Assembly: GCA_902791945.1 (NCBI GenBank)
Contig: CADAXR010000014.1
Coordinates: 1-33,229, forward strand
Source of the DNA: an uncultured Bacteroidia bacterium
Lineage (GTDB): Bacteria; Bacteroidota; Bacteroidia; Bacteroidales; UBA932
Direction: 5' to 3'
Length of the DNA: 33,229 bases
The notes beneath the pieces are model-generated. The model saw only the letters and a list, made by a program, of their open reading frames with translations. It was not told the DNA's origin and made no database searches. Positions within the stretch are counted from its first letter, which is position 1; the number at the start of each line of letters is the position of its first letter. This document shows, piece by piece, positions 25,728-32,698 of this stretch. The translations under genes were made by a program, and so were the position numbers.

Positions 25728-26669
25728 ATGAGAAAAGTCGCAAGCATACTGCTTTGTGCCGCCCTTCTCGTCGGCTGCAAAGGCTCGCCGGCGCCGGAGC
25801 GCCACATCATTTTCGACACGGACCTCGGCAATGACGTCGACGACGCCATCGCCCTGGTTATGCTCCACCGCTACATCGACCTCGGCCTGACGGACGTCCT
25901 CGCCGAAGGTCTCAGCAAGGAGGGCGCAGGCCCCGTGGCCTGTATGGATATATTCAACCGGTGGTATGGCCATCCCGACATCCCGTTCGGGACCGTCCGG
26001 GATGGGGCGGACTGCGAAGCCGACGCCGTCAACTATGCCCGCGCCGTGGCTGAGATTTATCCCTCGGAGGCCAGTGATTCGGCCAGTGTTGAGGCCCATC
26101 TCCTATATCGTGATATCCTTGAGAATCAGCCGGATGGAAGCGTCACCCTGATAGCCGTGGGCTTCTCCACCAATATCGCCCGTCTGCTGAAGTTCGACAA
26201 GGACCTGATGACCCGGAAGGTCCGTCAGATAGTGCTTATGGCGGGGAATTTCACCGGAGAGCAGACCTCAGAATACAATGTATTCAAGGATATAGAGTCG
26301 GCCCGTTACATAGTGGACAACTGGCCGGGCGAGATAGTCTTTTCGCCGTTCGAACTCGGCATACAGGTCAACTATCCCGGCGCTGTCATAGAGGAGCGGT
26401 TTGCTGAGGCGGAGCCTCTGACGGACGCCTACAAGGCCTATCTCCCGATGCCGTACGACCGTCCCTGCTGGGATCCCACCGCACTTGTCTGGGCGGTGGA
26501 AGGGGAGTCCTTCTTCACCGTTTCCGAGCCCGGTACCGTCCGCATATCGGAGGAGGGGATTACCACCTTCGAGCCCTCGGCTGAAGGCCTCCACCGCGTC
26601 CTGTCCGTCACCCCGGAGCAGGCTGCTGCCCTCGTGGACCATATAGTAGAACTGACAACACATAAGTGA
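25728..26669 (+). CDS. Nucleoside hydrolase (IUNH family) lipoprotein
   Basis: A 313-residue protein with a lipobox (LLCAALLVGC, Cys 17), so it is membrane-anchored and exported rather than cytoplasmic. The calcium-binding signature DTDLGNDVDDA (30-40) is intact. VTLIAVGFSTNIARLL and IVLMAGNF are the usual core strands. Near the C-terminus CWDPTALVWAV keeps the metal Asp (249), but the residue before it is Trp 248, where the classical IunH has His. The family cleaves N-glycosidic bonds of ribonucleosides to base and ribose. Within this PUL it may release a base from a nucleoside-like decoration or act on a different N-glycoside. Tightly linked: 6 nt after the BACON/FISUMP gene and 1 nt before the SusE-like gene. 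Confidence 0.9.
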   Translation: MRKVASILLCAALLVGCKGSPAPERHIIFDTDLGNDVDDAIALVMLHRYIDLGLTDVLAEGLSKEGAGPVACMDIFNRWYGHPDIPFGTVRDGADCEADAVNYARAVAEIYPSEASDSASVEAHLLYRDILENQPDGSVTLIAVGFSTNIARLLKFDKDLMTRKVRQIVLMAGNFTGEQTSEYNVFKDIESARYIVDNWPGEIVFSPFELGIQVNYPGAVIEERFAEAEPLTDAYKAYLPMPYDRPCWDPTALVWAVEGESFFTVSEPGTVRISEEGITTFEPSAEGLHRVLSVTPEQAAALVDHIVELTTHK

Positions 26670-26670
26670 T

Positions 26671-28098
26671 ATGAATACTAAGATTTTCTGGGCTGCCCTG
26701 GCGTTTGTGGCAGTCCTCGGGTGCAAACCCGAAAAAATTGAGCAGGACCAGCCCGGCGGGGACGATAGCCCGGAACAGCCGGTGGTAGTCCCGCTTACCG
26801 CTCCGGTCCTGACCGCCAGCGTCACTGAGATAACTCTTGACAGTGAAAGTGACGAAGAGGCCGTTAAGCTGACCTGGACTTCAGCCGGAGATGGAGCCAC
26901 CTATAAACTGGAAGCAGGCACCGTAACGCCCGCGGTCTACACCGTCGCGGGGCTGGAAAAGTCTCTTTCCCACAGGGATATAGCTTCTCTTGGAGAGCCG
27001 CCCTTCAACATCGTTTTCAAGGTCAAGGCTTCCGCCGATGGCAAGAGCGACGTGTGGTCCAACTCAGTCACCGTGGCGGTGAGTGGGGATTCCACTCCCG
27101 TCATCCCTCCCACCCCGACCTTCCCGGAGCATCTTTACATCTATTTCTGGGCTTGGGTTGACGCTACCAACGCGCAGGAGATGACCAAGGTTTCCGACGG
27201 TGTGTTCTCGTGGACCGGAGACTGCGGTCCCTGGCAGTTTAAGTTCCTGACAGCCAAAGCCGTATCCGACGACTATGGCACCGGCTACAGTAGGGATGAG
27301 AATGCGTCTGACTACTGGACGATGAAGCCCACCGTGGGCGGCGACGATGCGACCTTCGAACTGAACCACGATGGTCAGACCGCCGGTAATTACACCATTA
27401 CAGCCAACCTGAATACGATGAAGGTGTCATACGTCAGGAATGCCACTCCTCTCCCGGAGCGCCTGTTTGTGTATGCGTGGGCCTGGAATAACGCCACCTA
27501 TGCACAGGAAATGACGGCCCTTGGCAACGGAAAATTCACCTGGAGCGGCGTGCTGCCTGATGACAATATCAAATTTACCACATCCAATGCGGAATCCGGC
27601 GATTACTGGACGGGCTATTTCCGCGATCCGGATGCGGATGATTACTGGACTTTGAAGGAGAGCGCGACGGAGGTGATGTTCAGCCCGAGAGCAAAAGGTT
27701 TCCGTGACGGGTGGATTACCCTCAACGTCGATCTCAACACCCTGAAGGTCGAGTTCATCCCTCACGTCTGGCTTGTCGGCCCTGCTATCCTGGGCAACTG
27801 GGATCTTCCGTCTGCACGTCCCGATGATAATGTGGAGATGACCTGGCTCGGAGACGGTGCTTTCACCTGGACCGGACACGTTACTCCCGGACTTTTCAAG
27901 TTCCTTGTCGTCAGTGACAACTGGTACGGCTACTGGCGCAATTCCACGGAAACCGAGTACTGGCTTGCCGGAGTCAGGGACAACCCCGACGATCAGTTCG
28001 ATATCTCCCACGATGGCCTGGAGGAAGGGAATTATACTATTGGCCTGAATATATTAACCCATGCGGTAACGGTCACGTCCGCAGAAGCAAATGATTAA
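26671..28098 (+). CDS. SusE/SusF-like surface glycan-binding lipoprotein, three modules
   Basis: A 475-residue lipoprotein (lipobox AFVAVLGC, Cys 17). Residues about 43-135 are the SusE N-terminal Ig-like domain (TAPVLTASVTEITLDSES, KLTWTSAGDGATYKLE). Three starch-binding-type modules then start near residues 154 (HLYIYFWAW), 264 (RLFVYAWAW) and 365 (HVWLVG). They share TKVSDGVFSW-like, DYWTGYFRDP-like and NTMKV/NTLKV motifs and many Trp/Tyr residues suited to carbohydrate stacking. In Bacteroides such SusE/F proteins are surface-exposed and bind glycan without cleaving it. ATG 26671 is 1 nt after the preceding stop. Modules 2 and 3 closely match modules 3 and 4 of the chimeric lipoprotein at 28266-30401, including a shared exact 23-nt stretch. 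Confidence 0.9.
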   Translation: MNTKIFWAALAFVAVLGCKPEKIEQDQPGGDDSPEQPVVVPLTAPVLTASVTEITLDSESDEEAVKLTWTSAGDGATYKLEAGTVTPAVYTVAGLEKSLSHRDIASLGEPPFNIVFKVKASADGKSDVWSNSVTVAVSGDSTPVIPPTPTFPEHLYIYFWAWVDATNAQEMTKVSDGVFSWTGDCGPWQFKFLTAKAVSDDYGTGYSRDENASDYWTMKPTVGGDDATFELNHDGQTAGNYTITANLNTMKVSYVRNATPLPERLFVYAWAWNNATYAQEMTALGNGKFTWSGVLPDDNIKFTTSNAESGDYWTGYFRDPDADDYWTLKESATEVMFSPRAKGFRDGWITLNVDLNTLKVEFIPHVWLVGPAILGNWDLPSARPDDNVEMTWLGDGAFTWTGHVTPGLFKFLVVSDNWYGYWRNSTETEYWLAGVRDNPDDQFDISHDGLEEGNYTIGLNILTHAVTVTSAEAND

Positions 28099-28111
28099 CT
28101 AACAATATATT

Positions 28112-28252
28112 ATGGAAATCAAAAAACCCTATCTCGAACCGGAACTCCGTGAGAGGGACCTCCGCCTGGAGGGCTCTTTCCTCGAGTCCGGTGCGGCCGG
28201 CACCGTCGAGGACGGTACCGTGGTCGACTACGACGATGATTTCTGGTCTTAA
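28112..28252 (+). CDS. 46-residue small ORF inside the PUL operon
   Basis: ATG 28112 to TAA 28250-28252 encodes a highly charged 46-residue peptide beginning MEIKKPYLEPELRERDLRLE and ending VVDYDDDFWS. It has no signal peptide or membrane segment. It sits exactly 13 nt after the SusE-like stop and 13 nt before the chimera's ATG, so it is packed like a real gene in the operon. Its layout (basic start of the M-x-x-K-K-P-Y type, Ser/Gly/Ala centre, acidic tail with Trp) resembles unannotated small proteins I associate with Bacteroidales surface-protein operons; that comparison is from memory. Function unknown. An assembly partner or leader for the fimbrillin-like neighbour is a guess. Confidence 0.68.
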   Translation: MEIKKPYLEPELRERDLRLEGSFLESGAAGTVEDGTVVDYDDDFWS

Positions 28253-28265
28253 AACAAGTGCAATT

Positions 28266-30401
28266 ATGAAAAACAGAATTATTCTTTGCCTTGTCGCGGC
28301 CGGGATGGCAGCCGTAGGGTGCAATCAAAAAGAAATGAGTCCGGCCTTCCCCGAAGGCGGACGTACCGTAACCGTTCGTGCCGTATCGGACCAGCTGATC
28401 GACGCATCAAAGGTTCTCGCCGATGACAGCGGGACCTTCACCTGGGAAGCTGGTGACGCCATTGGTGTCTGGACCGGCTCCGAACTGACCAAATTCGTCC
28501 TCGACGATGACTCTGCAGGCAAGGCGGAAGGTACCTTCGTCGGTACTGTCCCCGCCGGCGGCGCTGTCGATGAGAACTCTTACGCGGTCTATCCGTATGA
28601 TTTTGTGACCGTTGAGGGTACTTCGGTCAAGCTCGATGTCAAGAGCAGCCTTGAGGCAAGGCAGGCTCCGACCCGCCTTGTCCCTATGTTCGCCAAGGCC
28701 GGCGCGGGTCACACCACTGGCTTTGCTTTCAAGCACCTCGGTGCCGTCGCAAAGTTCACCGTCAAGAAGATTCCTGATGAGATCGCCTCCATTTATCTGG
28801 AAGCATCTTCCGGCAATCTGCTGTTTGCCAAAGGCGGTTCAACTGCCGACCTGACAGCCACGGATCCCCAGCTTTCCGGAGGTGCCGAGGGCTACTCCAT
28901 CGCAGTCCCTTCCGGGAGCCGCGAGAATGTGGATATCTATGTGCCTGTGGTCCCCGGGACCTATGCCGACAATCTGAAGCTCTCGGTCAAGATGTTCGAG
29001 AACGCCGCCTCTTCCGAGGTTGAGAAATACACCCAGACCGGTAACCTCGGCAGCAAGAGCACAACCTATGCCCGCGGCCAGCTCCTCAGCATACCCGACA
29101 TGTCCATCCTCCCCAAGAAGCTCTACATTTACTTCTGGGCCTGGAGCGATGTCGCCAACGCGCAGGAGATGACCCGCGTCTCTGACGGCGTGTTCTCCTG
29201 GTCCGGCCACTTCATCCCCTGGCAGTTCAAGTTCCTGACTTCCACCAGTGATTACTGGACGGGCTACTTCCGTGACCCGGAGGCCGCTGATTACTGGACT
29301 ATGAAGGAGACAGACCAGGAGACTATGTTTATGCTTAATGACCAGAGCATGGCTGCCGGCTGGTACACGATTACCGCCGACCTGAACACCATGAAGGTCA
29401 CTCTTGTCCCGAGCATCCCCGACCGTCTGTTTATCTACTTCTGGTACTGGGAGCAGGGTGTTGGCGCGCCTAATGCGCGGGCGATGACCAAGGTCTCCGA
29501 CGGCGTCTTTACCTGGTCCGGAGACTGCAACGGGGCGTTCAAGTTCCTGACCAACAACGGTGCTTCGAGTGACTATGACACCGGCTACAGCAGGGATGCT
29601 TCCGCCTCTGATTATTGGACGATGATAGCCAGTGCCAGTAGTTCTGATGTTTTCAACCTGGGTGATAAGGGTATGGCCCGCGGTTGGTACACTGTCACGG
29701 CCAATCTCAACACGATGACGGTGAGCGTTGAAAAGACCATCCCGGATCGTCTCTATGTCTATGCCTTCGAGTGGGATCCTTACTACCTCAATGCATCGCC
29801 GATGACTTCGCTCGGTGACGGCAAGTTCACCTGGAGCGGCCTCCTTCCCCGCTGGGAATTCAAGTTTGGTACGGAAAAGGTCTTCGGTGACGATTACTGG
29901 ACCGGCTATTTCCGTGATCCGGATGCTACGGATTACTGGACCCTGAAAGAGAGCCAGGACCAGCAAATGTTTCAGCTTAATGACGTAGGGTACCGCGACG
30001 GGTGGGTTACCCTCAATGTAGACCTTAATACTCTCAAGGTCGAGGCGATCCCTCACATCTGGCTAATCGGTTCCGCGTTCAGTTGGGGCTGGGATCGTGA
30101 TGCCGCCGAAGAAATGACCTTGCTCGACGACGGTAATTTCTCCTGGACAGGATGGATTTGGGCGAAGGATCCGTATGATAGTGACAGCATGTTCAAGTTC
30201 CTCGTCGTCAAAGAGGGTGACTGGTATGGCTACTGGCGCAATTCCACGGATGACAACTACTGGGTGGCTGGAGAGAATTGGGAATGGAACGGAGCACAAG
30301 ACCAGCAGTTCCAGATTGCCCACGACAATTTGCCTTCAGGGGATTATACCATCCATTTGAACATTCAGACCAAAGTTGTCACAGTTACCCCTGCCAGTTA
30401 A
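28266..30401 (+). CDS. Chimeric lipoprotein: fimbrillin-like domain plus four SusF-like modules
   Basis: A 711-residue lipoprotein (LVAAGMAAVGC, Cys 19). Residues about 30-280 resemble a fimbrillin/Mfa-like beta-sandwich region of Bacteroidales (FTWEAGDAIGVWTGSELTKF, NSYAVYPYDF, FAFKHLGAVAKFTVKKI, YVPVVPGTYADNLKLSVKMF). Four SusE/F-type carbohydrate-binding modules follow at about 285 (KLYIYFWAWS), 387 (RLFIYFWYWE), 495 (RLYVYAFEWD) and 597 (HIWLIGSAF). The usual SusE N-terminal Ig domain is replaced by the fimbrillin-like part. It is probably a long surface stalk holding glycan-binding heads. ATG 28266 is used because the longer frame overlaps the 46-residue ORF and lacks a signal peptide at its start. 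It is the last gene of the operon, followed by a strong terminator at 30422. Confidence 0.88.
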   Translation: MKNRIILCLVAAGMAAVGCNQKEMSPAFPEGGRTVTVRAVSDQLIDASKVLADDSGTFTWEAGDAIGVWTGSELTKFVLDDDSAGKAEGTFVGTVPAGGAVDENSYAVYPYDFVTVEGTSVKLDVKSSLEARQAPTRLVPMFAKAGAGHTTGFAFKHLGAVAKFTVKKIPDEIASIYLEASSGNLLFAKGGSTADLTATDPQLSGGAEGYSIAVPSGSRENVDIYVPVVPGTYADNLKLSVKMFENAASSEVEKYTQTGNLGSKSTTYARGQLLSIPDMSILPKKLYIYFWAWSDVANAQEMTRVSDGVFSWSGHFIPWQFKFLTSTSDYWTGYFRDPEAADYWTMKETDQETMFMLNDQSMAAGWYTITADLNTMKVTLVPSIPDRLFIYFWYWEQGVGAPNARAMTKVSDGVFTWSGDCNGAFKFLTNNGASSDYDTGYSRDASASDYWTMIASASSSDVFNLGDKGMARGWYTVTANLNTMTVSVEKTIPDRLYVYAFEWDPYYLNASPMTSLGDGKFTWSGLLPRWEFKFGTEKVFGDDYWTGYFRDPDATDYWTLKESQDQQMFQLNDVGYRDGWVTLNVDLNTLKVEAIPHIWLIGSAFSWGWDRDAAEEMTLLDDGNFSWTGWIWAKDPYDSDSMFKFLVVKEGDWYGYWRNSTDDNYWVAGENWEWNGAQDQQFQIAHDNLPSGDYTIHLNIQTKVVTVTPAS

Positions 30402-30421
30402 CCCGGCACGGACCTTTTATG

Positions 30422-30456
30422 CAAAACCCCTGTCGCGTTGACAGGGGTTTTGTTTT
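30422..30456 (+). terminator. Strong intrinsic terminator at the end of the PUL operon
   Basis: CAAAACCCCTGTC (30422-30434) and GACAGGGGTTTTG (30440-30452) form a perfect 13-bp stem with loop GCGTT, followed by TTTT. It lies between convergent genes. The A-rich 5' arm would also supply T residues on the minus strand, so it probably serves both. Confidence 0.92.
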
Positions 30457-30481
30457 ACTGGGACTCAATACACCACTGAAC

Positions 30482-31528
30482 TCAGTCAGCATTCCTGTCA
30501 ATATTTACGATGTTGTACTTGCGGCTGCCGAGGCCGATCTGCTCGGCGTAGACGGTGATATGCGTGCCGTGACGGCTGTTGATGCGCTCCTGGAGGGGCT
30601 TGGAGTCGTCGCCTTCTGCGTCGGCATGGTTGAATACGAGGTCCAGGCAGGCCTGGTCCAGGGCCACGGGGTCGGTGGAGGCGAGGATGCCCATGTCGCG
30701 GAGCCTGGGGCCCGCGGGATTGCCGTCGCAGTCGCAGTCGACGGACATGTTGTTCATCACGTCGATATAGACGATGTCCCTCCCTTCCTCCTTGAAATAG
30801 TCGTGGACGGCCTGCGCCGCTGCGGCCATCGACTCCAGGAAGGAATCCTGGTCGAAATTGCCCACGATCGGCCCGGAGGTCCTTTTCCCCGCGGTGTGGA
30901 TATAGACCTTGCCCGCGGATGAGGCGACTCCGATGCTCTGGTTTTTCAGCACGCCGCCAAAACCGCCCATCAGATGCCCCTTGAAATGGGCGAGGTTTAT
31001 CATGAAGTCGTAGTTGGTGATATGGCTGCCGACGATGTCGTATTTGAGCCACTTCTTGTCCGCGACCGGAAGGTTAATGGAGCCTTCGGCATCCATGATG
31101 TCCACCTTCGCAATCTTGTCGTAGCCCCTCTCCTTGATGGCCTCGAGGTGCTTTTCGGTCGTCGCGCGGTTGCCGCCGTAGGCCGTGTTGCACTCGACGA
31201 GGGTGCCGTCGACTTTCCGGACCAGATCCCCGATGAGCTCGGGGCTGAGGTGGTTGCTTTTGGCTGATTCTCCGGTGGATATCTTCACGGCTACACGCCC
31301 GCTGGCGGTAACGCCCAGCGCCTCATATATCTTCACCAGCCCTTCGGGGCTGATGTCGGAGGTGTAGTACACGGTAGGGGCGTCCGGATCCGGATTTTCC
31401 GTGCTGGGAACCTCAATCTGCGGGGTCCTTTCCTCCGGAGGGACCACCCCGCGGCTTCCGCCGCAATTTGATGCCGACAGGAACATCACCCCCGCCAGCA
31501 CCGCCGTCAAAAATCTGTAGAATTTCAT
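30482..31528 (-). CDS. DUF362 domain lipoprotein
   Basis: A 348-residue protein with a lipobox (LAGVMFLSASNC, Cys 22) followed by a Pro/Glu-rich linker. The DUF362 region covers the rest: VAVKISTGES, DGTLVECNTAYGGNRATTE, LAHFKGHLMGGFGGVLKN and STDPVALDQACLDLVF are its characteristic segments. DUF362 proteins are often tied to ferredoxins or maturation of redox enzymes, but no function is established. No 4Fe-4S ferredoxin motif is visible here, only a VDCDCDG cluster. ATG 31528 gives the clean signal peptide; an in-frame GTG lies 9 nt upstream. A promoter-like pair at 31555-31585 precedes it. It is monocistronic and convergent with the PUL, sharing the 30422-30456 terminator. Confidence 0.9.
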   Translation of the reverse strand: MKFYRFLTAVLAGVMFLSASNCGGSRGVVPPEERTPQIEVPSTENPDPDAPTVYYTSDISPEGLVKIYEALGVTASGRVAVKISTGESAKSNHLSPELIGDLVRKVDGTLVECNTAYGGNRATTEKHLEAIKERGYDKIAKVDIMDAEGSINLPVADKKWLKYDIVGSHITNYDFMINLAHFKGHLMGGFGGVLKNQSIGVASSAGKVYIHTAGKRTSGPIVGNFDQDSFLESMAAAAQAVHDYFKEEGRDIVYIDVMNNMSVDCDCDGNPAGPRLRDMGILASTDPVALDQACLDLVFNHADAEGDDSKPLQERINSRHGTHITVYAEQIGLGSRKYNIVNIDRNAD

Positions 31529-31554
31529 ATAAGCCACCTGGTAGATTTATGCCG

Positions 31555-31585
31555 CAAATATACTCTCTCCCCCCGAAAATCGCAA
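31555..31585 (-). promoter_or_regulatory. Promoter of the DUF362 gene
   Basis: On the minus strand TTG (31585-31583), 20 nt, TATATTTG (31562-31555), an exact -7 match. Predicted start is near 31549, about 20 nt before ATG 31528. Confidence 0.6.
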
Positions 31586-31598
31586 CCCCCTGCTGGTT

Positions 31599-31783
31599 CA
31601 TGAATTCATGGTCTGCGCGTATAGAACGTTCTTATTAGTATATATTATACATTCATATACGCCGAAAAACCTTTATTTTCAATAGCCCTGAGAGTTGAAA
31701 AAATGCAAAGCGATGCGGACATTTGTAATGTCCATATTGGAATGTGACAAGGGGCTAATTTCTTTTAACAAATTAAAATTTGT
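31599..31783. repeat. Cluster of short palindromes upstream of the toxin-antitoxin-like pair
   Basis: The AT-rich gap between DUF362 and the toxin-like gene holds a series of perfect palindromes: CATGAATTCATG (31599-31610), AGAACGTTCT (31623-31632), GTATA-tat-TATAC (31638-31650), GGACATT-tgt-AATGTCC (31717-31733) and ACAAATT-aa-AATTTGT (31768-31783). The last covers the -33 box of the promoter at 31779-31809. A frame running through 31695-31823 is judged non-coding. Confidence 0.65.
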
Positions 31784-31809
31784 ACAAATGAAAAATTGTA
31801 TTAACTTTG
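31779..31809 (+). promoter_or_regulatory. Canonical promoter of the toxin-antitoxin-like operon
   Basis: TTTG (31779-31782), 19 nt, TAACTTTG (31802-31809) is an exact match to the Bacteroidetes consensus. It fixes the start of the first gene at ATG 31824, since the upstream part of the open frame would not be transcribed. A palindromic TTTGTACAAA (31779-31788) covers the -33 box. Confidence 0.85.
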
Positions 31810-31823
31810 CCGCGGAAGCAAAA

Positions 31824-32366
31824 ATGAGATTCGATGATGTCCTTGGTAACGAGAAACTCTGGGCGGCGGTCTATGATGGTGATAGTGAAAATATTCTTTT
31901 TCTCACGATTAAACAATGGCTAGACCCAGACTATTTGCGGGATTTCTTCTTATCAAACATAACGGATTTGATAAACAACTTCCGAATAACAAACTTAGAA
32001 GAGGCAATATTTGACACTGTGGAAGATGCTACCCAGTTAGCTTGTGTTATTTTAGACATTCAGCCTGACGCTGACCTAAACAGGCATTTCCGCCCTCTGG
32101 AGAATTACCGCACCAGCGAGATGGTATTGTCACGAGAAAAAGCAAAAGGGTTCAAGCAAACGAAACATTCTTCCTGGCTACGCCTCTATGCCTTAAAATT
32201 GGATAATGGAGTTTTTCTTATTACCGGAGGGGCGATTAAACTTACACAAACAATGGCCGAGCGTGAACACACGTTGCAAGAGTTGCAGAGGATGGAAAAG
32301 ATAAGGAATTATTTACTGGAGCAAGGCGTAACTGATATTGCCGCCCTTAAAGATTATATGGCATGA
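31824..32366 (+). CDS. Putative toxin-like protein of a Bacteroidetes toxin-antitoxin-like pair
   Basis: A 180-residue protein, cytoplasmic by sequence. ATG 31824 is chosen because it lies 14 nt after the -7 box and follows GGAAGC; the longer frame opens only with TTG and spans the promoter. The C-terminal half (SWLRLYALKLDNGVFLITGG, then AIKLTQTMAEREHTLQEL) recalls the end of HigB/RelE-like toxins, where an Arg/Lys-rich beta-sheet precedes a helix. However, at 180 residues it is longer than classical members, so the fold is uncertain. The coding sequence is AT-richer than its neighbours, with codons such as TTA, ATA and AAA, which suggests horizontal acquisition. The stop overlaps the next ATG (ATGA), the usual arrangement for a toxin-first pair such as higBA. 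Mechanism not assignable from sequence. Confidence 0.75.
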   Translation: MRFDDVLGNEKLWAAVYDGDSENILFLTIKQWLDPDYLRDFFLSNITDLINNFRITNLEEAIFDTVEDATQLACVILDIQPDADLNRHFRPLENYRTSEMVLSREKAKGFKQTKHSSWLRLYALKLDNGVFLITGGAIKLTQTMAEREHTLQELQRMEKIRNYLLEQGVTDIAALKDYMA

Positions 32367-32698
32367 AAGCTATCGAGTATCTGAAAGCGAATCAACAGAA
32401 AGGAGAACACTCCTTTCTGGATTTGGCCCGGAAAGCCAGAGAGGACTGGCCGTGGCAGAAATATTCTTATGCTATCGCCATAAAGTCGGCCAGCCGTATG
32501 GCGGCATTGGGGATTACCCAACAGCAGTTGGCTGGGAAACTGGGCTGCACGCAGCAACACATTTCCCATCTCCTGAAGGGTCAGGCCAATATGACCCTCG
32601 AAACCATTGCTAAAATCGAATCAGCCCTCAATATCGACCTCATAGGGCATCAGGGGCTACTGAATTTTGATACCAACGCGACAGAGCCCTTCGCTTAG
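32363..32698 (+). CDS. XRE-family antitoxin-like regulator
   Basis: A 111-residue protein with a Cro/C1-type helix-turn-helix at about 47-98 (MAALGITQQQLAGKLGCTQQ, HISHLLKGQANMTLETI). The N-terminal 40 residues (MKAIEYLKANQQKGEHSFLD) probably form the partner-binding part. Its ATG overlaps the stop of the upstream toxin-like gene by 4 nt (ATGA). By analogy with HigA antitoxins it should neutralise its partner and repress the shared promoter; the palindromes over the -33 box at 31768-31788 are the natural candidate operators. Its TAG overlaps the TAA of the convergent repeat-protein gene (32695-32698), leaving no room for a terminator. Confidence 0.85.
   Translation: MKAIEYLKANQQKGEHSFLDLARKAREDWPWQKYSYAIAIKSASRMAALGITQQQLAGKLGCTQQHISHLLKGQANMTLETIAKIESALNIDLIGHQGLLNFDTNATEPFA

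Noticed and set aside
28149-28265. Upstream extension of the fimbrillin/SusF chimera
   Set aside because: It overlaps the 46-residue ORF in another frame and would bury the lipoprotein signal that begins at ATG 28266.
31695-31823. N-terminal extension of the toxin-like protein from a TTG at 31695
   Set aside because: It has no ATG at its beginning, it spans palindromes and a perfect promoter (31779-31809), and a good ATG with suitable spacing lies at 31824.
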